Positions 1-6,684 of a stretch of DNA of 16,597 nucleotides are shown one piece after another. The notes beneath the pieces are model-generated. The model had not been told where the DNA came from. It saw nothing but the letters and a program-made list of their open reading frames with translations, and did no database searches. This DNA is from an uncultured Spirochaetales bacterium (GTDB lineage: Bacteria; Spirochaetota; Spirochaetia; Sphaerochaetales; Sphaerochaetaceae), in contig CAMEXG010000023.1 of assembly GCA_945947045.1 (NCBI GenBank), positions 1 to 16,597 of the forward strand, in the 5' to 3' direction. Positions within the stretch are counted from its first letter, which is position 1, and each line of letters opens with the position of its first letter. The position numbers were made by a program, and so were the translations under genes.

Positions 1-5
1 TTATG

Positions 6-41
6 AAGTAAAGTGGGTGACCTCAGCCACCCATTTTACTT
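6..41. terminator. Stem-loop at the 3' end of the lipoprotein operon
   Basis: A 14-position stem (arms 6-19 and 28-41) has a GC-rich core, TGGGTG/CACCCA. On the plus strand position 13 with 34 is a G·U pair; on the minus strand it is an A·C mismatch. The hairpin begins at the stop codon of the 477-aa lipoprotein gene. There is no T-run directly after it on the minus strand, but a T6 run lies at 54-59 on the plus strand. It may end transcription of the minus-strand operon, of a convergent plus-strand gene outside the window, or of both. Confidence 0.5.
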
Positions 42-1474
42 TAAAAACCTAGCTTTTTTGAAATAGCAGGAGGAAGATGACTCTTCCTGATGCCGCTGGT
101 TAAAAATACATCTTGCCCAACTGTCATCAAGCCTTTTCCTCCATATACACCCTTTCCAAGCTTAAAACAGTATGCAAATGCTTCGTCTCCGATGCTTTCG
201 ACGCTGTCTGGAATAATCAAATCACCTTCTATCTCATTGCAGGAATAGAAAGCTCTCTCTCCAATTGTCTTAAGGGAGGAAGGAAGATATATTTTCCCAT
301 CAAGGTAAACAGAGTTCATGAAAGCTTCGTCTCCGATGCTTTCTATAGTCTTAGGAAGAACAACATCTCCTGAGATTTCAGAATCTCTGAAGGCCTTGTC
401 AGCAATACTTGTAACAGGTACGCCATCGATAGCTGAAGGAATAACAAGGGAAGTAATCCCCTCTTCATATCCAACCACTTCATATCCAGATTCTGTTTTC
501 TTGAACAACAATCCGTTGACTAGAGTAGGTTCTTCTACTACTTCTTCAACCTCGACTTCAATTGTTTCTTCCTCAATATAATTTGGAAGTGTGAGATAAA
601 CATTTACGTTCTTTTCATTATCGTTTGTCCCCTCATTAAGAATAGAACGCAGCTTAGACTCTAGTTTAGAAATAAGTTTGGAGCTTTTTTCTTCAACAAG
701 ACTATTGATATAGGAAACAATACTCTCTTTCTCTTCGCCAATGATACTGTCTACATAAGCCTTCATATCATTTTCTTCATAGGAAGCAGCACTAGAAGTA
801 TCGACAGAAAGAGCTTGATTCTTCTCCTCAACTTTTTCAACTATCTCATTTTTTGCTTTCTCGATTAAAGAAGAAAGTTCTGAGTCAATGTAAGAATATA
901 GAGCGGCAATCTCTTTCTCGGTGCCATCAACAGTTGAATCAAAAAGGTCTTTTATAGATTCTATTTCACTCTTCTCTTCCTCTAAAGAAGAAGTAGAAGT
1001 TTCATTACTTGAAATAAGCTCACTTTCTAATTCATCTATTCTTTCATATAAAGTAGATTCAACTTCTCCCAGAGAGAGCAGAACCTCTTCTTTCACCTTT
1101 TCGACACTACCCAAGACTTCAGCTTTTTCGTTGGAAAAAAGAGTATCTATGTAAGCCTTGATATCACTCACACTATAAGAGGGAAGATTCTCTATTTCCA
1201 TCAAAGTATCGACTACATTATTTGAAGCCTCATCTGAAACAGAAGTCTCCTTTTCCTCATACGTCTTTAAAAACGTGGCTTCAGCCTCTTTCTTTATGGA
1301 TGTAACGTCACCCCTCTCAAAGGCCTCCACTCTATCGGGATCAACGGCAACCACGACTTTAGGAGAGGAAGCATCCATGCCTCCCTGTATAAAGACTTTG
1401 TCCAATGTCTTCTCATCACAGGAAAGCATGAAACAAAGAATAAGGCTAAGGATAACAATTATTCTTCTTTTCAT
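41..1474 (-). CDS. Lipoprotein with coiled-coil region and BspA-type leucine-rich repeats
   Basis: A 477-aa predicted surface lipoprotein. Residues 1-19 form a signal peptide (MKRR start, hydrophobic core) ending in the lipobox L17-S18-C19, so C19 should be lipidated. Residues about 100-285 are rich in Glu, Ser and Lys and look like a long coiled coil. Three related units (AYIDTLF near 107, SYIDSEL near 194, AYVDSII near 239), each followed by an EK-rich helix, suggest internal duplication. A very acidic linker (about 301-316) leads to BspA/TpLRR-type repeats (about 340-460) with the recurring pattern IPDSVESIGDEAFxxC. Known relatives of that repeat type are cell-surface binding proteins; an adhesion role here is inference. 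It is the second gene of an operon: the upstream gene ends 42 nt before it, and an AGGGGG ribosome-binding site sits 5 nt before the ATG. The adhesin-like reading is moderate; lipoprotein and LRR are well supported. Confidence 0.85.
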   Translation of the reverse strand: MKRRIIVILSLILCFMLSCDEKTLDKVFIQGGMDASSPKVVVAVDPDRVEAFERGDVTSIKKEAEATFLKTYEEKETSVSDEASNNVVDTLMEIENLPSYSVSDIKAYIDTLFSNEKAEVLGSVEKVKEEVLLSLGEVESTLYERIDELESELISSNETSTSSLEEEKSEIESIKDLFDSTVDGTEKEIAALYSYIDSELSSLIEKAKNEIVEKVEEKNQALSVDTSSAASYEENDMKAYVDSIIGEEKESIVSYINSLVEEKSSKLISKLESKLRSILNEGTNDNEKNVNVYLTLPNYIEEETIEVEVEEVVEEPTLVNGLLFKKTESGYEVVGYEEGITSLVIPSAIDGVPVTSIADKAFRDSEISGDVVLPKTIESIGDEAFMNSVYLDGKIYLPSSLKTIGERAFYSCNEIEGDLIIPDSVESIGDEAFAYCFKLGKGVYGGKGLMTVGQDVFLTSGIRKSHLPPAISKKLGF

Positions 1475-1486
1475 TTTACCCCCTTG

Positions 1487-1508
1487 GTACGGCGGTTTCC
1501 CGCCGCAC
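1487..1508 (-). other. Intercistronic hairpin with GAAA tetraloop
   Basis: In minus-strand RNA a 9-bp stem (one G·U pair) closes a GAAA loop, a GNRA-type tetraloop, between the two lipoprotein genes. It lies 8 nt after the upstream stop codon and ends 3 nt before the AGGGGG ribosome-binding site of the downstream gene. No T-run follows, so it is not a classical terminator. It could be an mRNA stability or processing element, or could modulate translation of the second gene. Confidence 0.6.
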
Positions 1509-1516
1509 TAAAGCCT

Positions 1517-4500
1517 TTACTCAACAACGATGTCACTCTCTGATACTCTCATGAGAACCCAAGTATGGCCTTCGCTGTCTTCCCAATACTCGACCATTTC
1601 AGCTCTCTTTACTGTATTGGAATACTCGACGCCGCCTGTCAGATATTCTGCACCGTCTACTTGTTTATCAGCTCTCTCATATTTAGCAGAAGCCCACTGA
1701 GCCATCAGTTTTCTACACTCTTCTGTCGCTTCCTTCATAGCTAAGAAGAAGTCTGTATTTGACGAGCATGCCTTCTCGTAATGATAACCGTCTACACTAG
1801 GAAGCTTAACCATCCAGTCTGGTCTTGGAATTCCATCCTTACCATAAACAGAGAGTTCAATCTGCTTCTTCGTCACTTCGCCGACAGGCATAGTATCTTT
1901 TTCCCAAACAGCAAAGAACTTGACATTTCCTGTATAACCACTTGGCAATACCAAGCCTTTTCTAAGAGTCTCAGTTCTATCGCCACCTGTGATCCATCCA
2001 AGGAATGTATAACCATCCTTGACTGGGTTTGCCAAATATACGCCATCGGTTTCGATTGTATATTTAGTCGGGTTGGAGTTGTCATAGCGATATCTGCCGC
2101 CATCAAGATCGTAGGAGATACTATACTCGATAGGAGCCCATGTAGCTGTGAGATTAATATCACTGCTTCTATCTGTCATAACTGTGTATCTAAGTGAATA
2201 AGTTGTGTAAGAAGCATATGGATTCTCTGTCCAACCCAGGAATGTGTATCCATATCTTGTAGGATTGGCAAGAGCAAAATCTTTGTCCAATACTGTGTAG
2301 GAAGTTGGATTCTCCACACCCTTACTGAGGTTTCCACCACCAAGATCATATCTGATGGCGTATTCTTTAGCCTTCCATACTGCTTCAAGTGTTATGTCAC
2401 CAATATCACCGGACTTGATGGTGTATCTACTAAACAAGTCACCATCCTTGTCTCCAACAATTTTCCATCCGAGGAATACGTAATCTTTCTTCTCAGGTGT
2501 TGGAAGGACATAATCTCTGTCAAGGTATGTGTATGAAGATGGATACTCCTCAATCTTTCCACCGTTGGTGTCAAGTTTGATTGAGTATTCGCATGGCTTC
2601 CATACAGCAACCAGGTTCTTGTCACCTGTAGTACCCTTTGAGAATTCATAGATACTTCTTGCCTTGCTTGTCGGCTCGCCTTCAAGGATCCAACCTACAA
2701 AATCATATCCCTTCTTCTCCGGATTAATTACCTGGAAAGCAGATTCTACTGTATACCAGCATGCATTCTCAGCCTTCCTGTTCAAGTCGTAGCCAAAGAT
2801 GACGCCATCTTCATCGTAGTCGATGTAGTATGTTATTACCTTCCATATTGCTTTGAGGGAGACATCTCCTGAGCTTCCGCCTTCAATAGTGACTGATGGA
2901 ACGATAGCCTTGGAACCGAAGTATGTAGCATCTACATATATTCCAGTTCCATTAAGTATGGAGTAGACGAAAGACAATACTTCATCAGTTTCAAGTTCAT
3001 CTGAGTAAGCGATAGTCAAAACGCCGTTCTCAACAATTCCGGAGATTCCAGCTTCCTTCATAACGTTACTCAACGACGCCTTGGTCTTCTTGTCAAATAG
3101 GGAGATATAAATATCCAAGTGATCTTTATAGGCATTGAGATTTGTTCTGACTTCGTCTTTTACAAGAGAGAGCGAGAAAATACATGACGGGCTGCCATCT
3201 TTTACTGTCCAACCAATAAACTCATAACCATTCTTTAGTGGATTAGAAGTTGTAAAGGTTTCACTTTCAACTGTATAAGATGAAACATATTCACCAAAGA
3301 ATTCTCCTCCGTCCAATTCATAGTCGACTTTGTATTCAAATGGTTTCCATAGAGCCTTGAGGTTCTTGTCTCCAGGAATTGTAGTATCTAATGACTTAAA
3401 TGGCTCTTCTCCGACGTTTTCATCGATCCATCCCTGGAAAACGTAGTTCTCGAGAACCGGTTCTACGAAGACAGGAGACTCTTCATTGAAAGTAAATGAT
3501 ACAGGTTCTTCCCCTTCAATTTCTCCCCCATTAAAGTCATAGGAGATAGAATACTCGTTCGGAATCCAGACAGCGCTGAGCTTTCTGTCACCTGATGAGC
3601 CAACAGAGAGAGAATACTCGCTTCTTGCCTCATATGACTCTTCACCCTCTTCGATCCAACCCATGAATGTATATCCATCAATAGAAGGATTAATAAGAGT
3701 GAAACTATCCAGGACTGTGTAAGAAGAAGGATTCTCCGGTACTACTTCAGGTTCTGGAAGTGGTTCTGGTTTTGGTGAATAGAGAACAATATTCTCGTTA
3801 TACTCGATAAAGTATTCCTTTGGAGTCCAGATAGCTGAAAGGACCAAGTCTCTAGGAATTCTTGTATCCACCAAGTATTCGACAACAGGTTCCTCACCTT
3901 CTTTCTGCCAGCCCAAGAATACATAATCTTCCTTTTCAGGGATACCGATAGTAAAGGATGGAGAATCGAATACAAATGATGTAGGAGCATCCAATAGTGT
4001 TCCTTCATTTAACTCCAGTTCAATTCTAAATACATTAGGGAGCCATACAGCAACATAGTCTCTGTTTCCAATATTACCGGTGGAGACTTCTTCAATTGTT
4101 CTCGCTTCATATGACTCTTCACCTTTAAGAATCCAACCCATGAATGTATATCCGACTCTCTCAGGATTAATCAATGTGAAGCTGTCTTCAATAGTATAGC
4201 TTTCAGGATTTGTCTTCACTTCGATGGGCTCTGGCTCAGGAAGTTCAGGCAGCACTATAGGCTCTTCTTTCTTCGCCTCATAATTGACGCCCACTTCATC
4301 GTATGTAATAGAGTATACGATTTTCTCGAATACAGCCTCATACTCCAGGCTTTCAGTCATGGCAAGAATATCGATGGAGACATCGCTTTCAGTCTCTCCC
4401 CCCACCTTTCTCCAGCCTTTGAATTCATATCCCTTTCTTGAGAGAGCAGGAAGAGTAAGATATTTAGTCTCCACTGCGTCGCTTAAAATAGCGTTCAGAT

Positions 4501-5320
4501 CACCCTGGTAATAGCAGTCATTAGGAGCAGATACTTTTATATATAGGCCAAGGAGAGAAGCCTTGCACCAAGCGTTTCCTCCCTCTACTCCCATTTCAAA
4601 TACAGCTTTACTTAAATCTGGAGTAAAATAAGCTTCATAAGACTTAGATCCCTTGGCTGTATTCAGGTCAAACTGGATACTTGATTCAAAGGCATCGGAA
4701 TTCTTTTCCTTCCAGCCCAGGAATATGTAGTCTTTCATTGAGATTTCAGGAATAGTCAGGATTCTCTCTTTTTTCGCTTCGTCCATTACATCCTCGATAG
4801 TTACACTTGCTTCGCTCATAAGTGGAGCTTTGACAGTGAAATCAAAGATAGGATGGGACGCTTTGATGACAGCTTTATTACCCTCTTTTTCAAAGGAATA
4901 ATCTAATGCCGACATGTCCAAATCAAAGGCAGCCTTGAATTTTGTGTCATTTTCAAAAGAATCAAGTCTAATTAATCTCCTGTTGTCATAGGAATCAGTA
5001 TCAAGGTTATACCAACCCAAGAATACATATCCTTCTTTCTTGGCTTCGGGCATTGTAACATAACCGTCGGAATTTGCAGTAGCCAGAATCTCTTCTACAT
5101 TACCGATGATAGTTCCACCGTCCAGGTAAACATCGACTCTATGCTTGTTTATGTAGAGATAGCCATCGATCATCTCAGCCTTCGCCGGCTCTTCTTCGAT
5201 AATAGCCTCTTCAATTACTTCGACTTCATTCTCTACATCACTTGCCTTTGTAGAACTACAAGACAAGACCAATGACAATACTAGTAGAATAGCAATGGAA
5301 AGTGAAAATATTCTTTTCAT
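1517..5320 (-). CDS. Giant lipoprotein with twelve InlB-type B-repeats and LPP20-like C-terminus
   Basis: A 1267-aa predicted outer-surface lipoprotein. The signal peptide ends in lipobox L19-S20-C21 and is followed by an acidic stretch (about 29-50). Twelve copies of a Listeria-Bacteroides (InlB B-repeat, Flg_new-like) unit follow, recognisable by the GYxFxGW or DYVFLGW core whose Trp falls at residues 103, 203, 303, 396, 471, 555, 631, 704, 877, 952, 1030 and 1109, usually ending in a xxLxAVW strand. Pro-Glu-rich linkers precede repeats 4 and 6. Repeat 8 carries an insertion of about 100 residues. The C-terminal 110 residues start with PRPDWMVKLP (1165-1174) and resemble the LPP20/FlgT-like module of spirochaete and epsilonproteobacterial lipoproteins. 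It is the first gene of the operon; an AGGGGGAT ribosome-binding site lies 5 nt before the ATG. An envelope or host-contact role is inferred from repeat type and lipidation. The substrate or partner is unknown. Confidence 0.85.
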   Translation of the reverse strand: MKRIFSLSIAILLVLSLVLSCSSTKASDVENEVEVIEEAIIEEEPAKAEMIDGYLYINKHRVDVYLDGGTIIGNVEEILATANSDGYVTMPEAKKEGYVFLGWYNLDTDSYDNRRLIRLDSFENDTKFKAAFDLDMSALDYSFEKEGNKAVIKASHPIFDFTVKAPLMSEASVTIEDVMDEAKKERILTIPEISMKDYIFLGWKEKNSDAFESSIQFDLNTAKGSKSYEAYFTPDLSKAVFEMGVEGGNAWCKASLLGLYIKVSAPNDCYYQGDLNAILSDAVETKYLTLPALSRKGYEFKGWRKVGGETESDVSIDILAMTESLEYEAVFEKIVYSITYDEVGVNYEAKKEEPIVLPELPEPEPIEVKTNPESYTIEDSFTLINPERVGYTFMGWILKGEESYEARTIEEVSTGNIGNRDYVAVWLPNVFRIELELNEGTLLDAPTSFVFDSPSFTIGIPEKEDYVFLGWQKEGEEPVVEYLVDTRIPRDLVLSAIWTPKEYFIEYNENIVLYSPKPEPLPEPEVVPENPSSYTVLDSFTLINPSIDGYTFMGWIEEGEESYEARSEYSLSVGSSGDRKLSAVWIPNEYSISYDFNGGEIEGEEPVSFTFNEESPVFVEPVLENYVFQGWIDENVGEEPFKSLDTTIPGDKNLKALWKPFEYKVDYELDGGEFFGEYVSSYTVESETFTTSNPLKNGYEFIGWTVKDGSPSCIFSLSLVKDEVRTNLNAYKDHLDIYISLFDKKTKASLSNVMKEAGISGIVENGVLTIAYSDELETDEVLSFVYSILNGTGIYVDATYFGSKAIVPSVTIEGGSSGDVSLKAIWKVITYYIDYDEDGVIFGYDLNRKAENACWYTVESAFQVINPEKKGYDFVGWILEGEPTSKARSIYEFSKGTTGDKNLVAVWKPCEYSIKLDTNGGKIEEYPSSYTYLDRDYVLPTPEKKDYVFLGWKIVGDKDGDLFSRYTIKSGDIGDITLEAVWKAKEYAIRYDLGGGNLSKGVENPTSYTVLDKDFALANPTRYGYTFLGWTENPYASYTTYSLRYTVMTDRSSDINLTATWAPIEYSISYDLDGGRYRYDNSNPTKYTIETDGVYLANPVKDGYTFLGWITGGDRTETLRKGLVLPSGYTGNVKFFAVWEKDTMPVGEVTKKQIELSVYGKDGIPRPDWMVKLPSVDGYHYEKACSSNTDFFLAMKEATEECRKLMAQWASAKYERADKQVDGAEYLTGGVEYSNTVKRAEMVEYWEDSEGHTWVLMRVSESDIVVE

Positions 5321-5340
5321 TTTAATCCCCCTACCTTTTT

Positions 5341-5369
5341 AGAATATCACCCCTTTCCATCAGTCTCAA
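5341..5369 (-). promoter_or_regulatory. Sigma-70-type promoter of the lipoprotein operon
   Basis: On the minus strand, -35 TTGAGA (5364-5369) and -10 TATTCT (5341-5346) are separated by 17 nt. Transcription would start about 7 nt downstream and leave a leader of roughly 15 nt carrying the ribosome-binding site AGGGGGAT of the giant lipoprotein. Confidence 0.6.
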
Positions 5370-5421
5370 TAAAATATTCCCGAGAGAGTGGCTAAAACTT
5401 GCAATATTCCCCTTTTTTCTT

Positions 5422-5467
5422 AAAAAAATTCTTTAAAATGAAAACTGTTTTTATGTTTTCACTTTAA
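5422..5467 (-). terminator. Terminator after the WalJ-like gene
   Basis: In minus-strand RNA a 13-bp AU-rich stem (arms 5455-5467 and 5433-5445, one G·U pair) closes a 9-nt loop. It begins within the stop codon of the hydrolase gene and is followed after a few bases by a T7 run (5422-5428). The stem is AT-rich, so strength is uncertain. It separates the hydrolase gene from the lipoprotein operon promoter. Confidence 0.5.
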
Positions 5468-6237
5468 TCGGTGAAGCCTTCAAACATTTCACCTCTTTCA
5501 CATACTTTACAGAAAATACCTGAAGGTATCGTCTTATTTACAAGCTCTTTTAAGAGTGAAACGTCATTATTGTTGTCACTCAAATGTATGAAGAATACTT
5601 GGTCTCCCCTTCTTGTGGTGTCGTAGGCAAAAGAGACTGCATCGTTATTAGAAAGATGCCCATACTCTCCCTTTACTCTTGCCTTCAGCCACGTAGGATA
5701 TGGTCCTGTCGCCAGCATCTCGGGGTCATAGTTCGACTCAATGAATTTCACATTCGATACTCTGGAATACCCCCATGCTTCTTCCGGTATTACTCCTGTA
5801 TCAGTCATCAAGAATATCCTATCGTTTCCATTGACGATAAAGTAACCGCTGGAACCGGGAGAATCGTGGCTTGTCCTAAAGGGTGTGACTTCAAACTTTC
5901 CAACCCCTATAGTCGTCCCCCAAGTGAAGGGAAAGACAAGTCTTCTCTCCATCTTCAGCTTATCCATCTCCGTCTTTCCGTCCCTCAAGGTGACAGATGA
6001 AACAAAGACAGGGACCTCTGTCTTTCTCTGGACAGCCCCTACCCCCTTGGCATGGTCAGGATGCAGATGAGTGAGAAACAAGGCGCCGAGGGAAGAAAGC
6101 GGCATCAAGTGCATCTCCATTTCTGAGGAGAACTTTTTCCATGTAACGCCGCAGTCGACGGCGATTGTCGTCTCTCCGTCGTAAAAAAGATAACAGTTAC
6201 CGCAGCTACCGGTTGTGAGAGCACAATAATGGAGCAT
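5464..6237 (-). CDS. Metallo-beta-lactamase-fold hydrolase, WalJ/YycJ-like
   Basis: A 257-aa cytoplasmic MBL-fold protein. The N-terminal TTGSCGNCYLFYDG strand and loop is the SGSSGN signature of the WalJ/YycJ branch. The metal ligands are visible: THLHPDH at 56-62 (H57, H59, D61, H62), H124 in SHDSPGSSGYF, D146 in TDTG, and H194 in GHLSNNDA. The IESNYDPEML and GPYPTWLKARVKG stretches are also typical of this branch. Characterised YycJ-type proteins are reported as DNA exonucleases, and in Firmicutes they sit by the WalRK genes; here no WalRK is present, so the exact role is inference. The start codon shares one base with the stop of the upstream ArsC-like gene (TAATG), with AGGAGGAG about 9 nt upstream. 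This implies translational coupling and a shared transcript. Confidence 0.85.
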   Translation of the reverse strand: MLHYCALTTGSCGNCYLFYDGETTIAVDCGVTWKKFSSEMEMHLMPLSSLGALFLTHLHPDHAKGVGAVQRKTEVPVFVSSVTLRDGKTEMDKLKMERRLVFPFTWGTTIGVGKFEVTPFRTSHDSPGSSGYFIVNGNDRIFLMTDTGVIPEEAWGYSRVSNVKFIESNYDPEMLATGPYPTWLKARVKGEYGHLSNNDAVSFAYDTTRRGDQVFFIHLSDNNNDVSLLKELVNKTIPSGIFCKVCERGEMFEGFTD

Positions 6238-6569
6238 TATTTATTCTCCTCCACCCATTTTTCACTCCATCCCACATGGGCCTTCATCCCATTACGCAGA
6301 ACAGGAAGGACCAACAGCTCCGTGTGTTCCATCACCTCTTCCTTTGGATCATATTCTCTCCACCCATATCCATTCTTCTTGTAATACTGGGATTCTCTAT
6401 CTATTAAATCTTCAGAATCTTCGACACTTTGAAATATACTATTCCATTCTTTCGGACTCAGTTTTCTTTCATCCAAATCAACAAATTGGTACTCTACTCT
6501 TCTTTCTTTGACCCACCTGATTGCGGCTCGTGTATTCTTGTCTTTATTTCTACCTATTATCTGGAGCAT
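6237..6569 (-). CDS. ArsC/Spx-like thioredoxin-fold protein lacking the catalytic cysteine
   Basis: A 110-aa protein with the overall pattern of the ArsC/Spx family: short N-terminal strand LQIIG, an N-T-R-A-A helix (residues 12-16), the strand YQFVDLDERKLSPKEW (27-42), and a late LLVLPVLRNG (85-94) cis-Pro region. In relatives a cysteine sits just before the T-R motif (pattern KCKxTRKA); here that position is KDKNTRAA. There is no cysteine anywhere in the protein, so thiol-based reduction is excluded. A binding or regulatory role is more likely, possibly with the coupled WalJ-like hydrolase. No Shine-Dalgarno sequence precedes the ATG. GATAAT lies 8 nt before it and a TATAAT at 6608-6613, so the mRNA start is unclear. 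The family call is good; function unknown. Confidence 0.75.
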   Translation of the reverse strand: MLQIIGRNKDKNTRAAIRWVKERRVEYQFVDLDERKLSPKEWNSIFQSVEDSEDLIDRESQYYKKNGYGWREYDPKEEVMEHTELLVLPVLRNGMKAHVGWSEKWVEENK

Positions 6570-6607
6570 GGAATGAGATTATCTAAAAGCTTTTGTTCCT
6601 TCAATAG

Positions 6608-6613
6608 ATTATA
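6608..6613 (-). promoter_or_regulatory. Possible -10 box for the ArsC-like/WalJ-like pair
   Basis: A perfect TATAAT on the minus strand lies 38 nt upstream of the ArsC-like start, in the 115-bp gap shared with asnS. No good -35 box is seen at 16-18 nt (best TTCATT), so this is tentative. Confidence 0.3.
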
Positions 6614-6642
6614 CTTGACCCTTATCGGATAATGAAAGAAGA

Positions 6643-6669
6643 TATCCCAAACATTTCCCTTTTGGGATA
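6643..6669. repeat. Perfect 9-bp inverted repeat in the asnS leader
   Basis: TATCCCAAA (6643-6651) and TTTGGGATA (6661-6669) are exact reverse complements separated by 9 nt, ending 4 nt before the AGGAG ribosome-binding site of asnS. It could fold as a leader hairpin or act as an operator for a dimeric regulator. There is no T-run, so it is not a terminator. Confidence 0.6.
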
Positions 6670-6684
6670 ATCAGGAGATATAAT

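Noticed and set aside
1873..4008. Several frames of 70-140 codons on both strands inside the giant lipoprotein gene
   Set aside because: They overlap a strongly supported CDS, have no ribosome-binding sites and no recognisable domains; they result from the repetitive codon content.
6571..6684. T-box or amino-acid riboswitch upstream of asnS
   Set aside because: The gap is only about 115 bp and lacks a T-box sequence and a terminator/antiterminator pair; only a simple inverted repeat is present.
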